DNA from: Ophiura sarsii
Taxonomy: Eukaryota > Echinodermata > Ophiuroidea > Amphilepidida > Ophiuridae
Length of the DNA: 64,000 bases
Assembly (NCBI GenBank): GCA_035610835.1
Contig: CM069452.1
Coordinates: forward strand, 68,668,919 to 68,732,918
Direction: 5' to 3'
Below are positions 36,928 through 47,279 of this stretch, in pieces. The position numbers and the translations under genes are program-made. The notes below the pieces were generated by a model. That model saw nothing but the letters and a program-made list of their open reading frames with translations, was not told the DNA's origin and did no database searches. The first letter of the stretch is position 1, and every line of letters begins with the position of its first letter.

Positions 36928-37249
36928 TTGGGATAGCGGCACAAACTCAACACGTTCAGGAAGAATATCAAACAGGAGAGAACTAGAGGACATTATTTAC
37001 TGATCTTTTCTTCACTGTCTGAAATAATACAGTACTCAACAAAATCAAAAGTGTGTTATAATAATAATTGTTGTATATATATTTGCATAGTATTCTCAAA
37101 AATGCATAATTGAAAGGCTGGATGTGCTAAGTTAAAGTGCCAAGTTATTGCACCCACCCCTTCAATTAATTGTGTATGCTTGTATTGTATTTGTATATAG
37201 GCCTATGTGTGTGTAAACAATAAGGGTGTCATAAGTGTTTGTACGTTCC

Positions 37250-37379
37250 AGAGGGGGAGGGGGGCATAACTTGTTAGTAGTATCTAGCAAAGGGGGTCAT
37301 GATCTTTTTGGTTGTCACTTTCTTCCAGCTACCACCCCCCCCCCCCCCCTCCGGTAGAATAGAAATAATGAACGGTCCC
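37250..37379. mobile_element. Fragment of Harbinger-like MITE
   Basis: The right end CGGTAGAATAGAAATAATGAACGGTCCC, recognisable from GAAATAATGAACGGTCCC, is preceded by a poly-C run and GGGGGTCATGATC. It matches the end of the complete element at 45,395-45,965. The base after the element gives TAA, compatible with a TWA target. The left terminus is decayed (GTACGTTCCAGAGGGGG). Confidence 0.65.
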
Positions 37380-37865
37380 TAATGAGAAAAGTATGGGGAT
37401 CCTTCTCTGCCATCAAAATATCTTGATGTGAAAAAAACCATAGTCCTCAAAAAGTGATCGCAACGCAACATATACCTTTCAAAACAGGCAAAAAATGGGA
37501 GTTTGTTTCACATGCATTTGGCAAAGAAAGCTATAGTAATAATGTATTATATATTTGTTTCTCTGTTTATTGTGTTTTTGCACACTAACCTTTTGGCCGC
37601 TTCGCAGTCAATTGTGTTTTGAAGCTTCAATTTGTTTTTGAAATTCCCATAATGGGGGGGTGCCAGGGGGCAAAAATGTTTGAACACATGTTAATATCCC
37701 TAGACTCCTGCACATTATTTGGTCAAGTAAAGTATTCCAACTTTAAACATAGAACAATACCTTGAGGCTGAGGGACGGACATCAAACGGGAGAATACCAG
37801 ACACAATTTTATCAAGCTATTTACACAAGACAGCTATTCATAAAACCTTAAAAATGAAAATCGGC

Positions 37866-38110
37866 TATTTCTCACACCATTCAAAATAACATATAGAACA
37901 GCTACAAATGCAAAGCTGCTAATCCTTATACCCAACAAAATAACATATAGAGCAGCTATTAATGCAAAGCAGCTATTACCTATTATGATACCTTGCAATA
38001 TAAAGCAGAGCACTATTCCAAATGCAAAGCAGCTCATCCTTATACACTACAAAATAATATATAAAGCAACTATTAATGCTATTATACCTATACCTTGCTA
38101 CATAAACCAG
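37866..38110. repeat. Imperfect short tandem repeat (AAAATAACATATAGAGCAGC)
   Basis: Three related stretches contain CAAAATAAYATATARARCARC followed by TATTAATGC or ACAAATGC and AAAGCAGCT. They start near 37,880, 37,938 and 38,048. Two also share ATCCTTATACNCNACAAAAT. Confidence 0.7.
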
Positions 38111-38227
38111 CCGATACATGTTCCTTTATACAAAATATCGTATAATAAGATTATCAAAGTGCTTTAAATTATCAAAACGCATTAATTGAACTGAAATTGA
38201 AATAAAAGTAACTATCAAATAATAGGG

Positions 38228-38500
38228 AACTCGCATGTGACAACTCGCATATGTCAACTTCCATTTTTAACTCGCAACTCGCACATTTCAACTCACAACT
38301 CGTAACTCGCAACTTGAACTCGCAAAATATAAATCGCAACTCGCACATTTCAACTCGCAACTTGCAAATCGCAACTCGAACTCGCAAAATTGAACTCGCA
38401 ACTTGCACATTTCAACTCGCAACTGCAACTCGCAACTCGAACTCGCAACTCGCAACTCGCACTCGCAACTCGAACTCGCAACTCGCAACTAGCAACTCAC
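38228..38500 (-). repeat. (AACTCGC)n-type minisatellite, right arm
   Basis: This is the inverse of the left arm and is longer. Words AACTCGC, AACTTGC and AACTCGA are mixed with ACATTTC steps. The G-rich strand is minus, so the two arms could pair. Confidence 0.92.
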
Positions 38501-38875
38501 TATTCTGAATGAAAAGGGGATAGGCCTACATCTAACGTTTTATTTAAAAATATTGGCGGAAGGATACACATTGAACACAACGCGCTACAAGGTGTGATTT
38601 CTTGTTCAAAATGACTACGCTGTATAAAGAGGGAAATATTGAAAAATCTGAAAGGGCAACCCGACCTGAATTTTTGACCCAAGTTAGATCTATGTGTGTT
38701 AATTAAATACTATTCCAAAATTTTATAAACGTAGTTGCAAGGTAACTCAAGATATCGCCGTTTACCTAAGGCACATTTCCCATAGAAACACACTATAGCG
38801 CGTATAGTTGTGTGCACCCTTAAAGTGCACACGATTAGTCTTTAAATCCAGGTAATTTGGGTTGTAAAAATTGGT

Positions 38876-38944
38876 TTGTTTAGCATTTGATGTTAGATTT
38901 GTTTAGCATTTGATGTTAGATTTGTTTAGCATTTGATGTTAGAT
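38876..38944 (+). repeat. 23-bp tandem repeat, exactly 3 units
   Basis: TTGTTTAGCATTTGATGTTA followed by GAT is repeated three times without mismatch. Confidence 0.97.
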
Positions 38945-39265
38945 TTATAATTTGAAAATACATTAATGTAATAATTTCAACATTGGGCATTATTATTATT
39001 TTTTAATTCATTAAACAGCGAGTGGGTAAAAATACGGGCCAAACGGGCACAAAGACGTGTGGCGTCGCAAATGTTGACAAAAAGTAGCATCTTTATTTTT
39101 GTCAGACCATCTCTAAATGATTCTGGTGAGCGACATTTTGTTCGATTTTTTAAAAATATATTTAATAAAACAAAACATATAACATCCATGGCATAACAAA
39201 ACAATCCTATTAAGCATAGGCCTATGACTTGTCTAACCCCGTCCGACGGGCGGGATAGTGTGTGC

Positions 39266-39267
<2 letters not shown>

Positions 39268-39311
<44 letters not shown>
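39268..39311 (+). repeat. Homopolymer G run (~44)
   Basis: The run is uninterrupted and is followed by CGGGGCC. Its length is likely imprecise in any assembly. It follows GTGTGTGCGA and marks the end of unassigned DNA that started at 38,945. Confidence 0.9.
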
Positions 39312-39543
39312 CGGGGCCTAAACCGAGTAAAAACGCACCATAATTCGAAATTTCGGACATTTCTAGTGTGTAGATAGCTTCTTGTATACATGGTGTATCT
39401 ACCGAACCGGTTATACGAATTAAGTGAAAATTGACAATTTCATTTCAAATTATCTGTTCTTTAACCCTAACACTCCCGGTGAATTTTCCAACGATTTTTT
39501 TTCAAGCAAAAAAAGCACACACAACAAGAGGTGCCACGCCCCG

Positions 39544-39554
39544 GGGTTTGAACC
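39544..39554 (-). promoter_or_regulatory. B box of the split tRNA-like sequence
   Basis: Minus strand GGTTCAAACCC fits the consensus GGTTCRANYCC fully. Its original A box (40,104-40,115) is now about 550 bp away. Confidence 0.6.
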
Positions 39555-39580
39555 CACGACCTCTCGGTTACAAGTCGAAC

Positions 39581-40090
39581 CAGGGGTATGCCACTGAGCT
39601 TGCCGATCGGGTCCACTTTTAAATTGAACTTAGTCAGCATAGAATTGGTGGCGCTGTTCTACCGATAAGGCGTAATTGTAGCAGACGACGCGACGCTGGC
39701 CACGCGTCTCTCAGACGACCCAATATATGGCAACGGGAGTGCACCATTTTGAATTATTTTTAACAGTCATCGCCCGGTTAACGATTAAAATTCTTCTAAT
39801 TATGATGAATTTGTCAAAATGATAAGTTTAATATTCGCGATTACGTGTTATTCACTACGAATTCAAAATGTAGGTTTCGCTTGGCCACCGTCGTCTGTGT
39901 GTAAATCTACAGCGCCCCGAAACCTATGCTGACTAACAATTCCGTTAAACCTGGTTAAACATTGTTAAACGCGTTAAACGCCGGTCACGGACGCATTCCA
40001 GACGATTGATGATCATAATTTATTCAAAAGGACCGTTTTCGCTACGTACGTTATACGACTTTCCTATCCCAAAGTTAATAGTAGTCCCTG
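39581..40090. mobile_element. DNA transposon with CAGGG ends and 7-bp TSD, copy 1 (510 bp)
   Basis: The element starts CAGGGGTATGCC and ends AGTAGTCCCTG. It is flanked by direct repeats GTCGAAC at 39,574-39,580 and 40,091-40,097. Its sequence (…GACGACCCAATATATGGCAA…ATCGCCCGGTTAACGAT…GTTAAACCTGGTTAAACA…) is shared with copies at 46,453-47,279 and 47,906-48,409. It encodes no transposase. A 7-bp target duplication together with insertion in a tRNA-like target recalls the Dada superfamily, which is reported to make 6-7 bp duplications in small RNA genes. That assignment is inference. Confidence 0.85.
39591..39601 (-). promoter_or_regulatory. A-box-like sequence at the end of the transposon
   Basis: Minus strand AAGCTCAGTGG matches the pol III A-box pattern TRGCNNAGYGG at all but the first position. 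It belongs to the transposon end and is present in all three copies, with one base change at 47,917. Here it lies 36 nt upstream of the B box of the disrupted tRNA-like sequence, within the normal A-B spacing. Confidence 0.5.
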
Positions 40091-40229
40091 GTCGAACGCT
40101 CTACCAACTGAGCCACGGGGGAAGCTATGTAGCCCGGGGCCATTATTTCACCCCAAAACCTCACGCCAGGTGGAACCGACGGGCTGGGAAATGGGATTTC
40201 ATGGGGTGCGGGGCTGTAAAGGTTAATAG

Positions 40230-40345
40230 GGTAAAATGGGGGTAAGTGGGACAGTGGGGTAAGTGGGACACTGGCAATAGTTTGGCCTCAATCAAGAACA
40301 AAATCGGGCAACATATACCACGAAGTGTCCCACTTACCCCAACGC
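40230..40345. repeat. Inverted GGGGTAAGTGGGACA repeats
   Basis: GGGGTAAGTGGGACA occurs twice in tandem-like spacing (about 40,231-40,271) and once inverted as TGTCCCACTTACCCCA (about 40,326). Related CCCACTTACCCCAA and TTGGGGTAAGTTGACA lie at about 47,489-47,531, near copies 2 and 3 of the CAGGG element. Confidence 0.75.
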
Positions 40346-40798
40346 CATACGTTTTGCCTTCATTTCATGCCAAAACTGGGTTTACCACGCATTGGCGGAT
40401 CAGAAAATGGTGAAGGTTGAAACCAACCATACGGGGCGTACATCACTAATTCGGCTCCCATAGACTTTACATGCTTTGGAGGCTGTGTTCAAATCGCTCT
40501 AACCTGAGTTAGCTCGCGAATTTTTCTCTGAAATTTTGATATGTTTTAACACAAACGGTATTTTATAACATATCTGGGAGTACCTTTAGAATACCCTACC
40601 ATTTTTGAAGCTCGACTATTTTAAAAAACGCGGCGGCGACGCCGTCGTCGAAAACGGCTGTCATAGTTTCAATATTTTGTTTTCTTGGTTTCACGCGAAG
40701 GTGTATGTTGGGTATAATGGCATACACGCGGGACTTTGTAGAAATTACCTAAGTGTTGAGCGAGCCGTTGTGAAAATGTGCTTAAGTGCAAGACGAAA

Positions 40799-42041
40799 GG
40801 TATTTCATTTTTTGTGGCTTCGGCGGCGACGGCGGGCGGCTTCGGCAGCGGCGGCGGCGCGAAGCTTCACCCCTTAATAAAAGTGGATTCGGCAACGGCG
40901 CGAAGGAGGAGGTATGACGGGATAAGTTGTAGATGGAAGCTTGATTATTTTTTGTGGCTTCGGCTTCGGCGGCGACGGCGCGAAGCTCCATCCTTTTAAA
41001 AAGTGGATTCGGCGACGGCGCGAAGTTCAACCCTTTTAAAGAAACATCGGATGCGGCGACGGCGCGGAGCTCCATCCTTTTAAAAAAGTGGATTCGGCGA
41101 CGGCGCGAAGGAGGAGGTATGACGGGATCGGTTTGTAGATGGAAGCTTGATATAAAAGGGAAGGTGGGATTTATTCTGGCTTCGGCGGCTTCGGCGACGG
41201 CGTGAAAGCTTGACTTTTTAAAAAAATGGATTCGGCGACGGCGCGAACTTAAGAGGTATGACGGGATCGGTTTATAGATGGAAGCTTGATTATTTTAGTG
41301 GCTTCGGCGGCGACGGCGACGGCGCGAAGCTCCATCCTTTTAAAAAGGTGGATTCAGCGACGGCGCGAAGCTTTACCTTTTTTTTAAATGGGCTTCGGCG
41401 GGAATTAAGGTGTGTTTTATTCTGGCTTCGGCGGCTTCGGCGACGGCGTGAAAGCTTGACTTTTTAAAAAAGTGGATTCGGCGACGGCGCGAAGGAAGAG
41501 GTAGGCCTATGATGGGATCGGTTGAAAAACGGAAGCTTGCTTATTTTAGTGGCTTCGGCGGCGACGGCGACGGCGCGAAGCTCCATCCTTTTAAAAGGGT
41601 GGATTCAGCGACGGCGCGAAGCTTTACCTTTTAAAAAAATGGGCTTCGGTGGGAAGGTGTGTTTTATTCTGGCTTCGGCGGCTTCGGCGACGGCGTGAAA
41701 GCTTGACTTTTTAAAAAAGTGGATTCCGCGACGGCGCGAATCTTTACCTCTTTAAAAATGGCCTTCGGCGGGAAGGTGGGTTTTTTTCTGGCTTCGGCGG
41801 CGACGGCGACGGCGCGAAGCTCCATCCTTTTAAAAAGGTGGATTCAGCGACGGCGCGAAGCTTCACCTTTTTAAATATGGGCTTCGGCGGGTAGGTGTGT
41901 GTTTTTCTGGCTTCGGCGGCTTCGCCGACGGCGTCAGAGCTTTACCTTTTAAACGCGAAGCTTTACCTTTTTAAAAATGGGCTTCGGCGGGAAGGTGGGT
42001 TTTTTTCTGGCTTCGGCGGCTTCGCCGACGGCGTGAAGCTC
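40799..42041 (+). repeat. Left arm: (CGGCGACGGCGCGAAGCT/TTTTTAAAAA) modules
   Basis: Modules of about 50-120 bp combine GGCTTCGGCGGCGACGGCGA, CGCGAAGCTYYACCTTTT, TTTAAAAA and GTGGATTCGGCGACGGCG. Larger units also carry GGAGGTATGACGGGATCGGT and GATGGAAGCTTGATTATTTT. Short Arg/Ala/Phe-rich frames on both strands come from the module and are not genes. Confidence 0.93.
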
Positions 42042-43017
42042 ACATTCAAGTTCAAAGTCTAGAACTTTCAATGCCGCGTGTCTTTTTTTAGTCCAAAACG
42101 GAGTAAAGCACATGGTCTATACAACTTTCAGCAAGACACTTAGTTGTCAGATTTTAATAAGATATATTTTTCTAGGTTGGCTTTTATCGAGTTTCAATCA
42201 GGCGCATTTTCCTGTTGACATAGAATGATCATTGATATATCATGTGAGCTATAGACAAAATTTAGCAGATTTTCAAGTCTAAAATTCAACGTTGTATGAC
42301 TAACTGCACAAAATAAGTTTTGCCACGCGACGACATAGTAGTGTCGTGCGTCGTGCCTTTCATTTTGATTTTCTTTTAAATCAACCACTGCTTAGTTAGC
42401 ATTTACACTAAGTTATGTCTGGAAATATTAAGAGCAACTTGGTATTTGGACGGTCCGAAAGCAGTAGGCTACCCTTGATAACCTCCCTCGTTTTAGAATG
42501 ATTGCCATTATAGATTATAGGTCGTTCTTTATATCAACAGTTATGGTTGTTTTTTGACGGGGCTTTTAAAAAACGACCCATCATACATTTTAGAGGGCTC
42601 AATAGTTTGGATGGGACTTTTAAAGAACGACCCATAATCTATTATGCCAAACCTGTCATATGATATTGAAATTCAGGCCCATAATGCAATATTAACTTGT
42701 CAAAACGGCAATACAATACCTGTCGTCGCGTGGCAAAACCTATGCACGTCAACCGGCAATATCTCTGTCGTCGCGTGGTAAAACTTATTTTGTGTTGTTA
42801 GTCAAACAACGTTGAATTTCATTTCCGACATAACTTAGTGTAAATGCTAACTATAGCCATAAGCAGTGGTTGATTTTTAAAAAAAAATGAAAGGCGCGAC
42901 ACACGGCAATACAATACCTGGCAATGGTTGTTTTTTGACGGGGCTTTTAAAGAACGACACATCATACATTTTAGAGGGCTAAATATAGTGTGGATGGGTT
43001 TTTTAAAGAACGACCCA

Positions 43018-44153
43018 TAATCTATTATGCCAAACCTGTCATATATTATTGAAATTCAGTCCCACAATGCAACGATTTACGAACTTCTGTTGCATGCCTT
43101 AACAATAACGATTTACGAACTTCTTTGGTTTGAGCAATGCTGTCATTTGTTGCATTGTGGGATTGCATATCAACAGTTTGGATGGTTGTTTTTTGACGGG
43201 GCTTTTAAAGAACGACACATCATACATATTAGAGGGCTCAATAGTGTGGATGTTTTTTTTAAAGAACGACCCATAAGAACGACCCATCATACATTTTAGA
43301 GGGCTCAATAGTTTGGATGGGACTTTTAAAGAACGACCCATAATCTATCATGCCAAACCTGTCATATGATATTGAAATTCAGGCCCATAATGCAATATTA
43401 ACTTGTCAAAACGGCAATACAATACCCCTGTCGTCGCGTGGCAAAACCTATGCACGTCAACCGGCAATATCTCTGTCGTCGCGTGGTAAAACTTATTTTG
43501 TGTTGTTAGTCAAACAACGTTGAATTTCATTTCCGACATAACTTAGTGTAAATGCTAACTATAGCCATAAGCAGTGGTTGATTTAAAAATATATATATAT
43601 AAGCAGTGGTTGATTTAAAAAATAAAAATAAATGAAAGGCGCGACACACGGCGATACAATACCTCTGTCGTCGCGTGGCAAAACCTATACGTCACCCGAC
43701 CATATCTGTCGTCGCGTGGCAACACGTTTTGAGTTATTAATCAAACAACGTTGAATTTCTAGATTTGAAATTCTACTATTGTCTATATCTCACATGATAT
43801 ATCCGGGGATATAATTATCAATGATCATTCTAAGCAGGGGTTGATGCCGTAACAATTTGAATGTTTGGATGGGTTTTTTAAAGAACGACCCATAATCTAT
43901 TATGCCAAACCTGTCATATATTATTGAAATTCAGTCCCACAATGCAACGATTTACGAACTTCTGTTGCATGCCTTAACAATAACGATTTACGAACTTCTT
44001 TGGTTTGAGCAATCTGTCATTTGTTGCATTGTGGGATTGCATATCAACAGTTTGGATGGTTGTTTTTTGACGGGGCTTTTAAAGAACGACACATCATACA
44101 TTTTAGAGGGCTCAATAGTTTGGATGGGTTTTTTAAAGAACGACCCATAATCT
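43018..44153. repeat. Direct duplication at 875-bp offset in foldback centre
   Basis: Bases 43,018-43,280 and 43,893-44,153 are near-identical (for example ATGCAACGATTTACGAACTT, GTTTGGATGGTTGTTTTTTG, CTTTTAAAGAACGACACATC). Shorter copies of the TTTTAAAGAACGACCCATAATC word recur near 42,560-42,640, 42,940-43,025 and 43,280-43,350. A GTCGTCGCGTGG/CAACGTTGAATTTC block recurs at about 42,720-42,830, 43,430-43,530 and 43,665-43,760, and inverted at about 42,280-42,335. Confidence 0.85.
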
Positions 44154-44295
44154 ATTATCAAACAACGTTGAATTTCTAGATTTGAAATTCTGCTATTGTC
44201 TATATCTCTCATGATATATCCGGGGATATGATCATTCTATGTCAACAGGGAAATGGGGATTAAATGATTGATTAACGATTTAACTTCTTCTTTGG

Positions 44296-45108
44296 TTTCG
44301 CCGTCGCCGAAGCCAGAAAAAAAAACACCTTCCCGCCGAAGCCCATTTTTAAAAAGGTAAAGCTTCGCGCCGTCGCCGAAGCCCTCTTTAAAAAGGTGAA
44401 GCTTCACGCCGTCGCCGAAGCCGCCGTCGCCAGAAAAAACACACCTTCCCGCCGAAGTCCATTTTTAAAAAGGTAAAGCTTCGCGCCGTCGCCGAAGCCC
44501 CCTTTAAAAAGGTGAAGCTTCACGCCGTCGCCGAAGCCGCCGAAGCCAGAAAAAAATACACCTTCCCGCCGAAGTCCATTTTTAAAAAGGTAAAGCTTCG
44601 CGCCGTCGCCGAAGCCCCCTTTAAAAAGGTGAAGCTTCACGCCGTCGCCGAAGCCGCCGAAGCCAGAAAAAACAAACCTTCCCGCCGAAGCCCATTTTTT
44701 AAAAGGTAAAGCTTCGCGCCGTCGCCGAAGCCCCCTTTAAAAAGGTGAAGCTTCACGCCGCCAGAAAAAACACACCTTCCCGCCGAAGCCCATTTTTAAA
44801 AAGGTAAAGCTTCGCGCCGTCGCCGAAGCCCTCTTTAAAAAGGTGAAGCTTCACGCCGTCGCCGAAGCCGCCGAAGCCAGAAAGAAAAAAAACTTCCCGC
44901 CGAAGCCCATTTTTAAAAAGGTAAAGCTTCGCGCCGTCGCCGAAGCCCTCTTTAAAAAGGTGAAGCTTCACGCCGTCGCCGAAGCCGCCGAAGCCAGAAG
45001 AAAAAAAAACCTTCCCGCCGAAGGCCATTTTTAAAAAGGTAAAGCTTCGCGCCGTCGCCGAAGTCATTTCTTAAAAGGTTAATCTTCGCGCCGTCGCCGT
45101 TGCCAGCG
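44296..45108 (-). repeat. Right arm: same modules inverted, ~110-bp homogenised unit
   Basis: The units run GCCGTCGCCGAAGCC, AGAAAAAA, ACCTTCCCGCCGAAG, CCATTTTTAAAAAGGTAAAG and CTTCGCGCCGTCGCCGAAGC, then CTTTAAAAAGGTGAAGCTTC. Six to seven units of about 110-120 bp are much more uniform than those of the left arm. Confidence 0.93.
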
Positions 45109-45394
45109 TTTTTTAAAGGTGGAGCTTGAAAAATGGTGGGGTATTCTAAAGTTTAGCCCATATCTGAAACTCAACCCCGGGTCATCAGGTGGATTTTTAG
45201 CTAGAAGCCGGCACGTCAGAGTGTACTGATTTTGTTACTTATAAGTCGGCTTTTACCCGTGCATGCAACGTGTGTGTAAATCGGTCCGTAAAATTATGTT
45301 TCAGTTAAAATCACGTATTTTCTTTTTGAAACATTAAATATACATTCTTAGGAATACGCAGAACACAAATTTGACACAAAAACAATAATGATTA

Positions 45395-45965
45395 GGGACC
45401 GCTCATTATTTCCACCGGAGGGGGGGCCGGGAGAAAAGAGAGGGGGGGTCACATGCTTTTGGTCAAGCAAAAAGGGGGGGTCATATGATTTTAGATTATC
45501 GGAAGGGGGGTCATATGGTTTTGCATTTTCAAAAGTCGAAAATTTTTGCGCGCTATGCGCGCATTTCTTGGATCACAGATCTTGTCGGTTCATTTTCATT
45601 TCTCGCCCCCAATATGAATAACCTAGCTGCGCCACTGTAATTTGCAACAATAATTACAACAATGCAACATTTTAATCCATACTGAATTAAATTTTACAAG
45701 TGGTTCAATATTGGCTCATTTGTAATGGCATATTCCAATGACAAGCAAACACAACTTTAGCCTACACTCTTGTGTCCAAAAATTGGTGAGGGGGGGGTCA
45801 TATGGTTTTGGTAAATCACACAGGGGGGGTCATATGGTTTGTATGTGATAGGAAGGGGGGGGGGGGGGTCATATACTTTTCTGAGGTGGTTTGCCTTTGG
45901 CTCCCGGCCCCCCCCCCCACCCCCCCCCCCCCCGCCCCCCTCCGGTGGAAATAATGAGCGGTCCC
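45395..45965. mobile_element. PIF/Harbinger-like MITE (571 bp) with TTA duplication
   Basis: The ends are GGGACCGCTCATTATTTCCA at 45,395 and its inverse TGGAAATAATGAGCGGTCCC ending at 45,965. They are flanked by TTA on both sides (45,392-45,394 and 45,966-45,968). A TWA duplication and GGG-type ends fit PIF/Harbinger. The interior carries spaced GGGGGGGTCATATG words in one orientation (about 45,450, 45,477, 45,507, 45,793, 45,824 and 45,860). A decayed relative lies at 37,250-37,379. Confidence 0.85.
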
Positions 45966-46452
45966 TTAGTTTCATTTGCTACCATTCTTTCCGTCAAATA
46001 GGAACTATTATCGTACTCAACTTTGCCGGAAGTGCCGCGTATTATCGAATTAGTGGTGTACGCCCATAACGTGAGTGTCAAAGTTCATTGACCCGATCAC
46101 ATTTTCGTAACACAGAATTATTTCAAACATACCGTATTTTCATATCATATGAAAGCTCGTATTTTTCTCATCATCATACTGAAATTTGACGGCCTAAATC
46201 GGTATAATTACGGAGAAATCGATGAAATAACGTCGAATTACCGCGAATACCGCGAACCACCGATATAGTTTGTGTACTACTCAATGGGTACAGTTCACAG
46301 CATCTTGTGCGTCTAAAATAAGAACCATTAGAGCTATGCAACTCAAACTTTGGAACACGACTTTTTTAAGGATGACCTTTCATGTAGAATAGAAAACTTC
46401 AAGTTGAAAATTGGAATGTGATCGGGTCATCTACCTTTTTTAAGGGCATAAG
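45966..46452. other. Spacer with inverted copy of the 16.8-kb dispersed repeat
   Basis: Bases 46,310-46,425 (AAGAACCATTAGAGCTATGC, AAGGATGACCTTTCATGTAG, AAACTTCAAGTTGAAAATTG) are the inverse of 16,770-16,880. Bases 46,190-46,265 hold CGGAGAAATCGATGAAATAA-like sequence with no assignment. No gene is visible. Confidence 0.6.
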
Positions 46453-47279
46453 CAGGGATACTATTATAAATTTTGGGATAGGAAACTCCTATACTAACGT
46501 ACGTAGCGAAAACGGGCCTTTTGCATAAATTATGGTAATCATCGGAATGTGTCGGTGACCGGCGTTTAACACGTTTAACAATGTTTAACCAGGTTTAACG
46601 GCATTATAAACGGCATGTTAGTCAGCATAGGTTTGGGGGCGCTGTAGATTTACACAGACGACGGTGGCCACGCGAAACTTAAATTTTGAATTCGTAGTGA
46701 ATAACACGTAATCGCGAATTTTAAACCGATCATTTTGACAAATACATCATAATTAGAAGGATTTTTATCGTTAACCGGGCGATGACTGTTAAAAATAATT
46801 CAAAATGGTGCACTCCTGTTGCCAAATTGGGTCGTCTGAGAGACGCGTGGCCAGCGTTGCGTCGTCCGCTACAATCACCCCGACAATCACGTCTCATCAC
46901 GCAATCACGCAGACGACGCTGGACATAGACGTATTCACGAGTATTCAGGTTAAAATATGCGAACGAGGTTACCTGATCAAGTGAATGGGACGACCGCTTA
47001 ACAACGGTTTAAATTCAAAAAATAGCATTTACAATTGGGATGATTAGCCATCCCGAACGGTTTTGGATTGGAAAATTTTTCTTCTAACCTATGATGAATT
47101 TTATGGGGTCATATAATCAAAATCCATTGTTACATTGAAACCAACGGAAATTCAAAATTAACGGCCGTTCGTAGCCACCGTCTGCAATCACGCCTGATCG
47201 GTATAGCGCCACCAATTCTATGCTGACTAAGTTCAATTTAAAAGTGGACCCGATCGGCAAGCTCAGTGGCGTACCCCTG
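46453..47279. mobile_element. CAGGG-end transposon, copy 2 (827 bp, opposite orientation)
   Basis: The element begins CAGGGATACTATTATAAATT and ends CAGTGGCGTACCCCTG. It is flanked by GCATAAG at 46,446-46,452 and 47,280-47,286. It is inverted relative to copies 1 and 3. Compared with them it has about 320 extra bases (about 46,875-47,195, with CAATCACG repeats), either an insertion here or a deletion in the others. Confidence 0.85.

Larger units (their letters stand above)
36516..38500. mobile_element. 2-kb segment flanked by inverted (GCGAGTT)n arms
   Basis: GCGAGTT-rich DNA on the left and AACTCGC-rich DNA on the right face each other across about 1.55 kb. Outside them, GGTATTCTGCGAG (left) resembles the inverse of CTCACTATTCTGAATG (right). 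A transposable unit with microsatellite arms is one explanation. Independent microsatellite growth on both sides of a host exon is another. The interior holds a candidate terminal exon, a MITE fragment and a short tandem repeat. Confidence 0.5.
39534..40122 (-). pseudogene. tRNA-like sequence (Thr-UGU type) split by a 510-bp insertion
   Basis: Read on the minus strand, 40,122-40,098 gives the 5' half, with an A-box-like TGGCTCAGTTGG and GAGC closing the D-arm. Bases 39,580-39,534 give the 3' half, with CTTGTAA as an anticodon loop (anticodon TGT), AGGTC as variable loop, and a good B box (GGTTCAAACCC). The halves overlap by the duplicated GTTCGAC. Removing the insertion and one duplicate leaves a tRNA-sized molecule. 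The acceptor and T stems pair imperfectly, so it is a tRNA pseudogene or tRNA-derived repeat and not a functional gene. Confidence 0.65.
40575..45160. mobile_element. Foldback-type element with long GC-rich modular arms (~4.6 kb)
   Basis: The outer ends are inverted. Left TTTAGAATACCCTACCATTT (from about 40,583) matches the inverse of AAATGGTGGGGTATTCTAAA (to about 45,150), followed inward by AAGCTC and TTTTAAAAAACG stretches in both. Inside each end lies a long array of GGCTTCGGCGGCGACGGCG modules alternating with TTTTTAAAAA spacers, in opposite orientation at 40,799-42,041 and 44,296-45,108. The centre (42,042-44,295) has its own inverted and direct duplications. Long arms made of tandem modules are the hallmark of foldback transposons. 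No coding region is evident. Confidence 0.75.

Noticed and set aside
40605..41467. Arg/Ala-rich small proteins in the GC-rich arm
   Set aside because: They are products of the GGCGACGGCG module in all frames and on both strands.
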